36,607 bases of DNA from Flavipsychrobacter sp. (GCA_025963465.1 JAOQAP010000249.1:1-36607); one strand, 5' to 3'; shown: positions 16,254-27,006, numbered from the stretch's first letter. Made by a program: numbers and translations. Notes: generated from the sequence alone by a model not told the origin.

Positions 16254-19200
16254 ATGAAATTTGTTACCCGTATCACCCTATTACTGTTCTTTTTCTGTGC
16301 TTTCGCATTCACAGCCGGGGCAGTGACTGCCAGTTTCAGGGCCGACGTTTCTTCAGGTTGTGCTCCGCTTGTTGTGCATTTCACAAATACTTCTACGGGC
16401 GCTACATCTTATTACTGGGATCTGGGCAACGGTACTACTTCTACGTTGAAAGATCCATCTGGAACATACCTGACCGCAGGTACCTATACTGTAAAACTCG
16501 TCTCTACAAGCGGGGGAACATCGGTGACCTATACAATGACAATAACAGTGTACCCCCTGCCAGTAATATCTTTTTTTGCTGATGACACATCTGTATGCCC
16601 AGGCACAAAGGTCACATTTACAAGTACGACAATAGGCGGCGTACCGGGACCAATGACGTATTCATGGAACTTCGGCGATGGCTTCCTGGGTACAGGTACG
16701 CCTGTCACTCACGTCTACAATACTGCGGGTTATTACAATGTCACACTAACAGTGACCAATTCAACGGGGTGCATAAATACACTTACCGTACCTGCATACA
16801 TGCATGTATTTAATCCACCCATTCCAAATTTTGCGGTAACAGCATCACATCTTTGCTCAGCGCCGGGAACTGCTTTTTTCACCAATTTATCGTCCGGCAC
16901 ACCTGCACTTAGCTATAAATGGTCATTCGGCGATGGAGGGACTTCTATCACAACAAGCCCATCCCATACCTATGCAAGCGTTGGCAGCTATCCCGTGAAA
17001 TTAGTGGCTAAAGACGGTAATGGCTGCATTGATAGTATCACTGTACCTGGCTTTATTACGATAAGCAATCTAATAGCTTCATTTACCTCTGTAAGCTCTA
17101 CATGCCTTTACTCTTCTGTTAAATTCACAAATACTACTACAGGCTACACCTCCTGCAGCTGGGACTTTGGTGATGGGGCAACATCGGTAGTTCCATCTCC
17201 TACTCACGCATACACAGTTGCCGGTCCCTATAGTGTACGACTAATAGTAGACGATGGTTATTGCGTAGATACAGTGATACACTCAATTATGGTGAATGCA
17301 GGGCCTGTAGTCAGCATCACCCGAAACCCTCCGAGGCCATGTCCGCCACCTGTAGCTATAACGCTTGCAAATGGTGGACCAAGTAGCGCTACGATCAAAT
17401 GGATATTCGGCGATGGAACACCGATGGGTTCGGGCTCATCCATTACTCATACCTATACAAACAGGGGTGTCGATACCATAAAAATGATCGCAACAGACCC
17501 GTCCACCGGGTGCACAGATACTACAATTCGCATAGACACTTTTTATGATGCCAGGCTGGCTATTGTTGACACACCCAAAAAAGGCTGCAGGCCGCTGAAA
17601 GTGAATTTTAGTGCAAGTGTCCTTACTACGGCACCAGACACATTATCCCCTCCACATTTGTATCCATGGCCAATTACCAGCTATACCTGGGATTTTGGTG
17701 ATGGTTCTCCTACAGTAACAATACCAGCACCAGGAACACCCCCACCACATACATATACCTCGGTAGGTATATGGACAGTACGTGTAACAGCACTCACCAG
17801 CAATGGATGTATAATTACAGACTCGGTAAAAGTAATGGCCGGCGATGCACCTACTGTAACCGGCTCTGCCGCGCCCACACACATCTGCTGGGGAAAGTAT
17901 ATTAAGATACCAATAAAGGTAACTTCAGGTATGGCTGACGAATATTTCTGGGCATTCTCGGCACCTATAAGCAGCACGCTGGAAGAAACCGCAGATAGCC
18001 TTATCATGTATTTCCCGTTACCGGGTACATTTACTGTAACTGTATCTGCATCCTATCATGGGTGTATGAGTGTGCCATATCCAATACCTGTCACGATGAT
18101 CGTGGATTCACCAATGGCAAGAATGTCGAAAACATTCGCATGCTACCCAAGAAATACGGTAAACTTTTTTGATAACTCGTTAGGTGATGATACACACCTG
18201 TGGATATTTGGTGATGGTACTACATCTCCTTTAGCAAACCCGGTACATAGTTACCCCACCCTGGGGATATATACGGTCCAGTTGGCCACTTACAATATAC
18301 GAAGCGGGTGCAGGGACACCGCCACCGAAATAATAGACCTGCGACCGCCGATCTTTGATTTTGTGGCGGACAGGGTAGCTGTTTGCCGCGATGAGATCAT
18401 ACATGTTACACCGATCATAGTGCGGGATACACCACGAAGTTATGACTGGTACCTGAATGGTACGCATATATTTGACACCTTCCACGTCAATCCGCGGACT
18501 TATGTATTCACAGATACTTTCTTTGTTACAGGCCTGTACACACTTAGCCTGGTCATTAAAGATCACCTTGGTTGCGACGATACACTTACAAAAACAAACT
18601 ACCTGATAGTTGCAAAACCTATAGCTAAGATCTTAGTAACTCCGCCTTCGGGATGCAGATCATTACTGGTTACATTTAAAGACGTTAGCACGGATGTAAC
18701 GGGTGTAACATTAACTAATTTTGACTGGACATTTGGCGACGGAGGCACCGCCTCGGTAACCACTCCGACCACTACACATGTTTACACCCTAAATGGCAGC
18801 TATTCGGTAGACGAGATCGTAACCGATAACATAGGCTGCAAAGACACTACGCATTTCTCACCAATAGTCGTCTCGCGACCGCTCGCAGCATTTCATGCAA
18901 GCAATGAGACCCCTTGCGCCTGGGATAGCACCTATTTTGTAAATAACAGCCTTGATTTTGTAAGCTCTGTATGGGATTTCGGAGATGGTAGCCCTACAGT
19001 ATCTACTATGAATACCTGGCATACCTATAAAGCGCCGGGCAAATACACAGTACGACTGGTGGTTACTGACGCAAATGGTTGTAAAGACACTGCAACCTAT
19101 ATAGATTATATAAAGATCACCAAACCTTCGGCATCTTTCCACATGAGTGATTCTTTTGCGGTTTGTCCTCCGCTCACAGTTGTATTTTACAACACCAGCG

Positions 19201-20858
19201 GCGGCGGCGCAATAGCTTACAGCTGGGACTTTGGCGATGGCAATACTTCTGCTATATTATACCCGAGCGATATGTATACAAAGACCGGGAACTACGTGGT
19301 AACACTCGTTGCCATAGATGGAAACGGATGCCCTGACACGGCTATTGGAAACGTTAGTATTTTCGGCTATGCCGGTGCATTTACCTACACCCCGCTTAAA
19401 GGGTGCTCACCTCTGAACGTACATTTCAAATCGAAATTCAGTAATGTGGCAAGTATTATTTTCGACTTTGCCGATGGTGTAACAAGCACGCCATCCACCA
19501 TAGATAGCGCAGACCATGTATACACAGCTCCCGGTGAGTATATACCTAAGCTGATACTTAGTGACAACACCGGATGCCAGAATTCAAGCATGGGCCTGGA
19601 TACGATCAAGGTAAATAAAACAGATGCTGCGTTTACTACTGAGCCTACCCCTGTTTGCGAAAGAGGAACTTTCAATTATAAGGAAACCTCACACAGCTAC
19701 TTCGCTACAACGGTTGTAGCATGGCTCTGGACATTCAACAATACAGATACCAGCACACTGATGTCGCCGACCAACTCTTATAGTCTTGCAGGCACTTATC
19801 CTACCTCGCTTCGTGTTACAGATAGCTGGGGTTGTATAGATTCTGCCACTCAGTTAGTTGTAGTTATGCCGCCACCGGTAATAATAGCAAGTCGCGATAC
19901 GATCGTGTGCATTGGCGATGGTGCTACTATGACAGGATACGGTGGGGTAAGCTACATATGGTCTCCTGCAGCTACATTAAACTGTACCAACTGTAATCCG
20001 GCAATAGGCTCACCTAAAGTGGTTACGACCTACACAGTAACCGGTACCGATAAATTCGGATGTACAAATATTGATACGGTAACAGTACGACTGAAAACAA
20101 AAACTATAAGCGTAGGCCGTGGCGATACAACAGTATGTTTCGGGGTTGTTGTGCCTCTGTCCGATTCCGGTGCAACTAAATTTACCTGGGTACCTGCGGC
20201 AGGCCTTAGTGACCCGACAAGCAGCAACCCACTGGCATCGCCGGACACTACAACAAATTACATGGTCATAGCTCAGCTGGGCAGTTGCATACCGGACACC
20301 AACTACGTGCTCGTAACCATACATCCCGTGCCTGAAGTAGATGCAGGGCCTGACCAGACAATGGTTGCAGGTATGTCGGCAGACATCAGGGCATCAGGAT
20401 CTAATATATACAGCATCAGTTGGGGTGGCGATAGCACGCTCAGCTGCAATACGTGCCTGACACCTAAAGCAACTCCGTTCCAGACCACAAAGTATGTGAT
20501 ACATGTAACATCTTCATTTGGTTGTCCTAATACGGATACCCTTGTCATACACATATACTGCGACAAGAGCCAGATATTTGTACCAAATGCATTTACACCA
20601 AACGGAGATGGAGAAAATGATGTCTTCTATCCACGAGGCAGAGGTATATCTAAAGTTAAATCATTCCGTGTGTATAACAGGTGGGGACAGCTGATGTTTG
20701 AACGTTCTAACATACAGCTCAATGATGCGACCAATGGATGGGACGGTTCTTATATGGGCGATATGCCAAGACCGGACGTATTTGTGTATGTAGTAGAAGC
20801 GATATGTGATGCCGGTGACGCAGTGAATCTGAAAGGCGATGTAACCATTATCAGGTAA
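16254..20858 (+). CDS. Giant PKD-repeat surface protein with type B (gliding) sorting domain, copy 1
   Basis: A 1,534-residue exported protein. A signal peptide (MKFVTRITLLLFFFCAFAFTAGA) is followed by about 14 tandem PKD or PKD-like domains. Most carry the WxFGDG turn and a YTxxGxYxVxLxVxDxxGC end (for example YSWNFGDG, YKWSFGDG, HLWIFGDG, FDWTFGDG). Two units are degenerate (FWAFSAPIS, YDWYLNGTHIF). Three shorter modules with paired Cys and Pro-Ala-Thr follow (LNCTNCNP, LSDPTSSNP, LSCNTCLTP). The last 100 residues (from about 1436: FVPNAFTPNGDGENDVFYP to GDVTIIR) form the gliding-motility-associated type B C-terminal domain. It is predicted to reach the surface by type IX secretion as a long stalk-like adhesin. 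A paralog follows 31 bases downstream. No PorP/SprF partner gene, common beside such genes, is present. Confidence 0.9.
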   Translation: MKFVTRITLLLFFFCAFAFTAGAVTASFRADVSSGCAPLVVHFTNTSTGATSYYWDLGNGTTSTLKDPSGTYLTAGTYTVKLVSTSGGTSVTYTMTITVYPLPVISFFADDTSVCPGTKVTFTSTTIGGVPGPMTYSWNFGDGFLGTGTPVTHVYNTAGYYNVTLTVTNSTGCINTLTVPAYMHVFNPPIPNFAVTASHLCSAPGTAFFTNLSSGTPALSYKWSFGDGGTSITTSPSHTYASVGSYPVKLVAKDGNGCIDSITVPGFITISNLIASFTSVSSTCLYSSVKFTNTTTGYTSCSWDFGDGATSVVPSPTHAYTVAGPYSVRLIVDDGYCVDTVIHSIMVNAGPVVSITRNPPRPCPPPVAITLANGGPSSATIKWIFGDGTPMGSGSSITHTYTNRGVDTIKMIATDPSTGCTDTTIRIDTFYDARLAIVDTPKKGCRPLKVNFSASVLTTAPDTLSPPHLYPWPITSYTWDFGDGSPTVTIPAPGTPPPHTYTSVGIWTVRVTALTSNGCIITDSVKVMAGDAPTVTGSAAPTHICWGKYIKIPIKVTSGMADEYFWAFSAPISSTLEETADSLIMYFPLPGTFTVTVSASYHGCMSVPYPIPVTMIVDSPMARMSKTFACYPRNTVNFFDNSLGDDTHLWIFGDGTTSPLANPVHSYPTLGIYTVQLATYNIRSGCRDTATEIIDLRPPIFDFVADRVAVCRDEIIHVTPIIVRDTPRSYDWYLNGTHIFDTFHVNPRTYVFTDTFFVTGLYTLSLVIKDHLGCDDTLTKTNYLIVAKPIAKILVTPPSGCRSLLVTFKDVSTDVTGVTLTNFDWTFGDGGTASVTTPTTTHVYTLNGSYSVDEIVTDNIGCKDTTHFSPIVVSRPLAAFHASNETPCAWDSTYFVNNSLDFVSSVWDFGDGSPTVSTMNTWHTYKAPGKYTVRLVVTDANGCKDTATYIDYIKITKPSASFHMSDSFAVCPPLTVVFYNTSGGGAIAYSWDFGDGNTSAILYPSDMYTKTGNYVVTLVAIDGNGCPDTAIGNVSIFGYAGAFTYTPLKGCSPLNVHFKSKFSNVASIIFDFADGVTSTPSTIDSADHVYTAPGEYIPKLILSDNTGCQNSSMGLDTIKVNKTDAAFTTEPTPVCERGTFNYKETSHSYFATTVVAWLWTFNNTDTSTLMSPTNSYSLAGTYPTSLRVTDSWGCIDSATQLVVVMPPPVIIASRDTIVCIGDGATMTGYGGVSYIWSPAATLNCTNCNPAIGSPKVVTTYTVTGTDKFGCTNIDTVTVRLKTKTISVGRGDTTVCFGVVVPLSDSGATKFTWVPAAGLSDPTSSNPLASPDTTTNYMVIAQLGSCIPDTNYVLVTIHPVPEVDAGPDQTMVAGMSADIRASGSNIYSISWGGDSTLSCNTCLTPKATPFQTTKYVIHVTSSFGCPNTDTLVIHIYCDKSQIFVPNAFTPNGDGENDVFYPRGRGISKVKSFRVYNRWGQLMFERSNIQLNDATNGWDGSYMGDMPRPDVFVYVVEAICDAGDAVNLKGDVTIIR

Positions 20859-20889
20859 TACTGGTAACCAGACTCTATAATTATTTGCT

Positions 20890-23800
20890 ATGAAACCGAT
20901 AACCCGGATCTTTCTGTTATTACTTATATTATGTGCTTCTTCAACGATGGTGAAGGCTGTTACGGCAGGCTTTACAGTTGATAATAGTGCTGGCTGTGCA
21001 CCATTGGTAGTAAATTTCACGAATACATCTACAGGTGCCACCAGCTTTTTCTGGGACCTGGGTAATGGCACCACATCTACGCTTAAAAATGTTTCAGGCT
21101 CCTACACGGCCATTGGTACTTATACCGCAAAGTTAACAGCAACAAACGGAGGCACCTCAGTGACGTATTCAATGACGATCACTGTTTATCCACCACCCAT
21201 AGTTTCATTTTATGCAAACGATACTTCTGTTTGCCCGGGTACAGCGGTGACCTTCTACAGCACAAGCACTACCGGGGGGTCCCCCGGCCCAATGACCTAC
21301 ATCTGGAACTTTGGAGACGGTACCATAAGCACATTACCAACCCCTACACACGCATATACCTCACCAGGATTTTATAAGGTGACGTTATCTGTAGCTACAT
21401 CAATGGGTTGTATGAACAGCCTTGCTATAAATTCATACATGCATGTGTTCAACCCACCGGTAGCAAGTTTTACCGGATCTCCTACTAAATTTTGTACTGC
21501 ACCGGCTACGGTTACTTTTAAAAACTTCTCTACCGGCCCTCCGTCATTGTCTTATGCATGGGCATTTGGTGATGGAGGAAGTTCATCATCGCCGGCTCCA
21601 ACGCATACTTATGCATTAACCGGCAGCTTCAGCGTAACCCTTATTGTTACCGATGGCAATGGCTGCCAGGGTACCAGTATAATGCCGGCATATGTGAACA
21701 TTGGCCACGTTACTGCGGGATTTACAATGCCTGCAACAGCTTGTGCAGGCAGCAATGTAGGGTTTACTAATACCACAACCCCTACGCCCAGCACTAATAA
21801 ATGGAGCTTTGGCGATGGAGGTACGTCTACACTTTATGCTGTTAACCATACTTACACGGCACCCGGCACTTATACTGTAAAGCTTGTCGCATCTGACGGT
21901 ACCTGCCCATATTCCGTAACTCATACGATCACCATCAATCCTTTACCTACTGCAATTATAGGGCAGTCCTCGCCTCAGCCATGTCCACCTCCCACAAACA
22001 TGACGTTTACGGGAACAGTGTCTCCCGGCACTACGGTGTCATGGAAGTTTGGTGATGGCACTACCGGATCAGGCAACCCGGTATCGCATGTATACACAAA
22101 AGCAGGTATTGATACAATAACTATGACCGTTACGAATCCTATCACCGGATGCGTAAGCACCTCATACGTAATAGATACCTTTTTCGACATGACCTTTGAT
22201 ATGCTCGCATCACCATTGCGGGGCTGCAATCCACTGACGGTCAACTTTGATATTACGGCTATGACCACGCAACCTAATCCTTCATTGCCGGCACATCCAT
22301 ACCCATACCCATTTACCTCCTATTCATGGAATTTTGGTGATGGATCACTACTCTCATCCGTACCAAAACCATCACACACATACACTGCAGCCGGAATATA
22401 CAAAGCAACTGTAACTGTAGTGTCCAAAAATGGTTGTGTGTTTATGGACACAGTAACAATTACGGTCAGCGATCCCCCGGTAATTACTGCATCAGCTACC
22501 CCTACGCATATCTGCTATGGCAATAGCGTACACATTCCCATAACCGTACTTTCCGGCCTGGCCGACACGTTTATATGGACCTTCAGCGGAGGAATAAGTC
22601 CTGTTATCAAAAAAACAGGATCGCTGGATATTAAATTCCCACTGCCTGGTATTTATACATGTACGGTCACCGCCTCGTATCGCGGCTGTTTCGGTGCACC
22701 GTACGTCATACCTATTTCCATAATAGTAGATTCGCCTATAGCCGTAATGAAATGGGCCGGAGCATGTTCCCCACGCAATACCATCAACTTCTTTGATAAC
22801 TCATTAGGAGATGATACGCACTTATGGATATTTGGAGATGGTACTACGTCCACATTAAAAAACCCAACACATGCTTACCCTTACCTTGGCACGTTTACTG
22901 TTGTTCTGGCAACTTATAATATAAAAAGCGGGTGCAGGGATACTACTACCGACATAATAGATCTATCTCCGACAGTTTTCGATTTTACCGTAGATCACCC
23001 TACCATATGCAGGGATGATGTCGTAAACCTGACACCTTTCGTTATAGTGGGCGCTGCAAAAGCATACACCTGGTACCTCAATGGTGTCTCATATGGCCCG
23101 GGCGATCCTATCACACATGTACTAAGTGCATCATTACATGGTACCGGCATATATGATGTGCGGCTGGTCATATCTGACCAGCTGAATTGCCTGGATACCT
23201 TAACAAAAACAAGTTACATACAGGTTGCCAAACCGGTTGCCCATATAACATTGTCTCCCACAAAAGGATGCGCCCCTCTCCCTGTTCTGTTTACCGATGC
23301 AAGCACTGACATACCGGGAGCCACACTTAATCATTTTGATTGGACATTTGGCGACGGTGGGTCCGCATCTTTAACTGTCCCTACTGCTTCACATACTTAT
23401 ATCACCGGCGGCACCATTACAGTCACAGAAATTGTGACCGATAACTTCGGGTGTAAAGACACAACCAAAACCACAATAGTAGTGACCAGGCCTAATATAT
23501 CTTTTTCTGCCAGCACATTATTTCCCTGCCTGAATATCCCGGCTGTGTTTACTAATCACACACCATTGGTCGCAACAGCTTTATGGGACTTTGGCGACGG
23601 TACCACTTCCACATTGATATCGCCATCACATATTTATACAGCGACAGGCACATACACTGTGAAATTACACATTGTAGACATGGGCGGATGCATAGCCGAC
23701 ACAACAGCTGTCAGCTGCATGCATGTAGCCAAACCTACAGCTGATTTTAACATGACAGACTCCTTCTCCATTTGTCCTCCTATTACTGTTACGTTCTTCA

Positions 23801-25467
23801 ATACAAGTAGTGGTGTCGGCGCATTAGGCTACGATTGGTTCTTTGGCGACGGCAATTCTTCCACATTATATTCCCCAAGCAATCTTTATCTGAAGCCCGG
23901 GCACGATACTGTAACATTAACTGTTACAGACGCTAACGGATGTACGGACACCAAGACCAGGTACATGGACATTTTTGGCTATGCGGGAGCATTTAGCTAT
24001 GGCCCACTCACAGGGTGTGCACCATGGCTGGTAAATTTTAAGTCTACACTATCAAATGTCCCAAACATCATCTGGGACTTTGCCGATGGCATTATTGCTA
24101 AAGCTTCCAATAAAGATACGATTAGCCATGTATACGAGTTCCCCGGCGCATATGTTCCCAAACTCATCTTAAGTGATAATACCGGTTGCGAAAATTCCAG
24201 CGTAGGAATAGATACAATAAAAGTTGATGCGGTATCAATGGGCTTTACTACTGTACCATCTCCTGTGTGCGAAAATGTACAGGTGTATCTTAAGGATACT
24301 TCCTTTAGTTATTTTTCTACGGTAAATTCATGGATGTGGGTATTGTCAGATGGCGCTACCAGCACACTGCGATCTCCAACCTTCCTATACACGAAAGCCG
24401 GCACTTACGAAATCTCGCTCAGGGTATCTGACGGCTGGGGCTGCGCTGATTCCGGTAAACAACAGATCATCGTATACCCACCGCCTGTCATCACTACAAG
24501 TCCTGATAGTATTATATGCCTTACAGATGCTGCAACACTCACGGGGTATGGAGGTGCAACATATACGTGGGAGGCACCATCTACGCTTAGCTGCACTGCA
24601 TGTAATCCTACATTTGCATCGCCGCTTGTGGTGACTACCTACACCGTTACAGGAACAGATATACACGGCTGTAAAAATACAAATACTGTAACTGTGCGCC
24701 TGAAAACAAAAACAGTGAGTACCGGCCATGGCGATACCGCGGTTTGCTATGGCGTGGTTGTACCATTGTGGGATTCAGGAGCCAACAAATTTAACTGGAT
24801 ACCAGCTGAAGGGCTTAATGACCATACAAGCGGCAGACCTATAGCATCGCCTGAGCGGACTACAAACTATATGTGCATTGCGCAATTGGCGAGTTGTATA
24901 CCAGACACGAATTTTGTGCTGGTGACTGTTTACCCGGGGCCAATGGTAGATGCAGGGCCTGACCAAACGATCGTTGCCGGTATGTCGGCAGATCTGAGAG
25001 CCGCCGGTACCGATATAGCTTCTATTAGCTGGGGGCATGACAGTACGCTCAGCTGTGATGGCTGTATGACACCAAGGGCCATACCTTTCCAGACAACAGC
25101 TTACGTTATCCATGTAAAATCATCATTCGGCTGCCCCAATACGGATACAGTGGTGATCCATCTTTATTGCGACAAAGGGCAGGTATTCGTACCAAACACA
25201 TTTACCCCTAATGGCGATGGTGAAAACGATGTTTTCTATCCACGGGGAAGAGGTATATCGATCGTAAAGTCATTCCGTATCTACAATAGGTGGGGACAAT
25301 TATTGTTCGAACGGTCGAACATCCAGTTAAATGATGCGACCAATGCATGGGACGGTTCTTATATGAACGATATGCCAAGGCCTGATGTATATGTTTACGT
25401 TGTGGAAGCGGTATGTAATGCAGGCACCCCGATAAATATCAAAGGAGACGTTACCATCATCAGGTGA
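20890..25467 (+). CDS. Giant PKD-repeat surface protein with type B (gliding) sorting domain, copy 2
   Basis: A 1,525-residue paralog of the preceding gene with the same module order: signal peptide (MKPITRIFLLLLILCASSTMVKA), about 14 PKD-like domains, three Cys-pair modules (LSCTACNP, LNDHTSGRP, LSCDGCMTP) and the type B sorting domain (FVPNTFTPNGDGENDVFYP to GDVTIIR). The sorting domain is almost identical in protein sequence to that of copy 1, and the PKD part is more diverged. DNA comparison shows many silent differences even in the sorting domain, so the duplication is old and the protein is under selection. The 31-base spacer holds no terminator, so both are probably transcribed together; a strong terminator follows this copy. 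Adhesion or matrix building is inferred, not shown. Confidence 0.9.
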   Translation: MKPITRIFLLLLILCASSTMVKAVTAGFTVDNSAGCAPLVVNFTNTSTGATSFFWDLGNGTTSTLKNVSGSYTAIGTYTAKLTATNGGTSVTYSMTITVYPPPIVSFYANDTSVCPGTAVTFYSTSTTGGSPGPMTYIWNFGDGTISTLPTPTHAYTSPGFYKVTLSVATSMGCMNSLAINSYMHVFNPPVASFTGSPTKFCTAPATVTFKNFSTGPPSLSYAWAFGDGGSSSSPAPTHTYALTGSFSVTLIVTDGNGCQGTSIMPAYVNIGHVTAGFTMPATACAGSNVGFTNTTTPTPSTNKWSFGDGGTSTLYAVNHTYTAPGTYTVKLVASDGTCPYSVTHTITINPLPTAIIGQSSPQPCPPPTNMTFTGTVSPGTTVSWKFGDGTTGSGNPVSHVYTKAGIDTITMTVTNPITGCVSTSYVIDTFFDMTFDMLASPLRGCNPLTVNFDITAMTTQPNPSLPAHPYPYPFTSYSWNFGDGSLLSSVPKPSHTYTAAGIYKATVTVVSKNGCVFMDTVTITVSDPPVITASATPTHICYGNSVHIPITVLSGLADTFIWTFSGGISPVIKKTGSLDIKFPLPGIYTCTVTASYRGCFGAPYVIPISIIVDSPIAVMKWAGACSPRNTINFFDNSLGDDTHLWIFGDGTTSTLKNPTHAYPYLGTFTVVLATYNIKSGCRDTTTDIIDLSPTVFDFTVDHPTICRDDVVNLTPFVIVGAAKAYTWYLNGVSYGPGDPITHVLSASLHGTGIYDVRLVISDQLNCLDTLTKTSYIQVAKPVAHITLSPTKGCAPLPVLFTDASTDIPGATLNHFDWTFGDGGSASLTVPTASHTYITGGTITVTEIVTDNFGCKDTTKTTIVVTRPNISFSASTLFPCLNIPAVFTNHTPLVATALWDFGDGTTSTLISPSHIYTATGTYTVKLHIVDMGGCIADTTAVSCMHVAKPTADFNMTDSFSICPPITVTFFNTSSGVGALGYDWFFGDGNSSTLYSPSNLYLKPGHDTVTLTVTDANGCTDTKTRYMDIFGYAGAFSYGPLTGCAPWLVNFKSTLSNVPNIIWDFADGIIAKASNKDTISHVYEFPGAYVPKLILSDNTGCENSSVGIDTIKVDAVSMGFTTVPSPVCENVQVYLKDTSFSYFSTVNSWMWVLSDGATSTLRSPTFLYTKAGTYEISLRVSDGWGCADSGKQQIIVYPPPVITTSPDSIICLTDAATLTGYGGATYTWEAPSTLSCTACNPTFASPLVVTTYTVTGTDIHGCKNTNTVTVRLKTKTVSTGHGDTAVCYGVVVPLWDSGANKFNWIPAEGLNDHTSGRPIASPERTTNYMCIAQLASCIPDTNFVLVTVYPGPMVDAGPDQTIVAGMSADLRAAGTDIASISWGHDSTLSCDGCMTPRAIPFQTTAYVIHVKSSFGCPNTDTVVIHLYCDKGQVFVPNTFTPNGDGENDVFYPRGRGISIVKSFRIYNRWGQLLFERSNIQLNDATNAWDGSYMNDMPRPDVYVYVVEAVCNAGTPINIKGDVTIIR

Positions 25468-25480
25468 TGATCATAAAGCT

Positions 25481-25524
25481 AAATGGAAAAGTCGCAGATT
25501 TTGAATCCTGCGGCTTTTCCATTT
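25481..25524. terminator. Bidirectional rho-independent terminator
   Basis: AAATGGAAAAGTCGCAG (25481-25497) pairs with CTGCGGCTTTTCCATTT (25508-25524) over 17 positions, with one G-U pair and a 10-base loop. A- and T-rich flanks on both sides allow it to stop both the PKD unit (plus) and the convergent panD unit (minus). Confidence 0.85.
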
Positions 25525-25535
25525 TACAGTATTGT

Positions 25536-26027
25536 TTACAAACTCTTGATCCGGTTAATAATGGACGTAGTTGAATAACCGGTAACAAATGGAATGATCT
25601 CTACTTTACCACCGGTACTTTGTACGAAATCGGCACCTATTATTTTATCTATAGTATAATCCCCGCCTTTCACCAGCACATCCGGCTGTAGCAACTTTAT
25701 CAGTTCTTCAGGTGTATCTTCATCAAACAGGCATACAGCATCTACACAAAGCAGTGATGCTACCTGGAAAGCTCTGTCCTGTTCATTGGTCACAGGTCGG
25801 TCCGGCCCTTTAAGCCGTTGCACGGAACTATCTGTATTCAGTCCCAGTATCAGTATGCTGCCCAGATCTGCAGCTTTTGCCAGCAGGTCCAGGTGGCCAT
25901 GGTGCAGTATATCAAAACATCCGTTGGTAAATACGATCTTTTTGCCACTGGCCCGCCATACGTTGCATTGACGTACGAGGTCTTCGCTGTTATAAATTCT
26001 CTGTTGTATCCAATGCAGCTTTTGCAT
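25536..26027 (-). CDS. HldE-C/RfaE2-like sugar-phosphate nucleotidyltransferase
   Basis: A 163-residue member of the cytidylyltransferase-like superfamily, resembling the adenylyltransferase half of HldE (RfaE domain II), which makes ADP-heptose from heptose 1-phosphate. Key motifs are VFTNGCFDILHHGHLDLL with the HxGH nucleotide-binding box at residues 42-45, GLNTDSSVQRLKGPDRPV, and VKGGDY near the C-terminus. YSTTSIINRI matches the ISxTxI-type motif of the superfamily. The start is taken at the ATG at 26027. A longer reading from 26075 adds 16 residues but would overlap the upstream gene by 86 bases. The chosen start still overlaps it by 38 bases, pointing to coupled translation. The exact sugar phosphate is not certain. 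It is the last gene of the panD unit. Confidence 0.85.
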   Translation of the reverse strand: MQKLHWIQQRIYNSEDLVRQCNVWRASGKKIVFTNGCFDILHHGHLDLLAKAADLGSILILGLNTDSSVQRLKGPDRPVTNEQDRAFQVASLLCVDAVCLFDEDTPEELIKLLQPDVLVKGGDYTIDKIIGADFVQSTGGKVEIIPFVTGYSTTSIINRIKSL

Positions 26028-27006
26028 CTCTTTTGCGGTTGTATGGATGAATGTATAAAAGTGAAAATACACCAAGTATAATGATCAGTACCGTTTGCAC
26101 CGCCCATGCTATCCAGCCGAATGCCTGTGCAGGCACATCAGGGATTTTATAGGCTGCCAGTATCTGTGCGACAAGCAATGTATACAACCCTATACCTCCC
26201 GGGGTAATAATAAGCCCTACACTGCCGTACACTAAAACGACGAGTGATGTAAGTGGCCCTAAGTGATGCGTATCCGGCAGGCATTTCAGGCCTATGTATA
26301 TCTGCAGTACATACATCAGCCACATAAGTACCGTCAGCCCCATGAACTGCCATCTCTTCTTCATGTGGATAATGGAAAATATACCGTGGCTCATTTCTTT
26401 CATTATCGTACCCGCCTTATTATGTTTGTTCCTGCGGTACACCACCACCAAAACGACTATGATAGCAATAATAACAAACAATATAGTTAGCAGTACATTT
26501 CCATGCCGCTCTATCTTGCCGGAGAGTTCATGCATCTTTTCACTAACGTAGTCGTTGATCACATGCATTTGCAGGAGAAAGGTGGCTATTGTAATAACAA
26601 GCAGGCAAATGATATCAAAAGCGCGTTCTGCAACTATGGTACCTATCATTTTGTGGGCAGGCATCTTTTCATATTTTGCCAGCACAGTGCATTTTGCCAC
26701 CTCGCCTGCACGCGGCAATGCCAGGTTGGCTACATACCCGATCATCACGGCGAAAAAAGTGTTGGCAACTGTGGGACGCATGTCCATGGTTTCCAACAGG
26801 TAGCGCCAGCGCAATGCACGAAAAAAGTGGGAAAAGAAGCCAACAATACAGATCGGGATGAGGAACCATGCATTAATACTTTCTATTGCATTGATCAGCT
26901 CAGCTGTTTCTTTGTCACTCAGCTGGTGCAGCATGTGGTAAATGATCCATATGCCCAAACCAAGAAAGACCAGGTACTGTAATATTGTAATGATGGCTTT
27001 CTTCAT
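25990..27006 (-). CDS. Flippase-like membrane protein (LPG synthase TM/UPF0104 family)
   Basis: A 338-residue inner-membrane protein with about eight helices, belonging to the lysylphosphatidylglycerol synthase transmembrane-domain family. Family signatures are FFSHFFRALRWRYLL, NLALPRAGEVAKCTVLAKYEKMP (with the conserved RAGE), GTIVAERAFDII, and ITPGGIGLYTLLVAQIL near the C-terminus. It lacks the C-terminal aminoacyl-transferase domain of MprF, so only a lipid or polyprenol-sugar translocation role can be suggested. It lies 77 bases after panD and overlaps the nucleotidyltransferase gene by 38 bases. Together with that gene it may serve envelope glycan or lipid synthesis. The start ATG at 27006 gives the usual N-terminus. 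Confidence 0.88.
   Translation of the reverse strand: MKKAIITILQYLVFLGLGIWIIYHMLHQLSDKETAELINAIESINAWFLIPICIVGFFSHFFRALRWRYLLETMDMRPTVANTFFAVMIGYVANLALPRAGEVAKCTVLAKYEKMPAHKMIGTIVAERAFDIICLLVITIATFLLQMHVINDYVSEKMHELSGKIERHGNVLLTILFVIIAIIVVLVVVYRRNKHNKAGTIMKEMSHGIFSIIHMKKRWQFMGLTVLMWLMYVLQIYIGLKCLPDTHHLGPLTSLVVLVYGSVGLIITPGGIGLYTLLVAQILAAYKIPDVPAQAFGWIAWAVQTVLIIILGVFSLLYIHPYNRKRDAKAALDTTENL

Noticed and set aside
16330-20500. Internal repeats considered as a mobile or satellite repeat
   Set aside because: They are diverged PKD domain units in one open frame, not DNA-level repeats.
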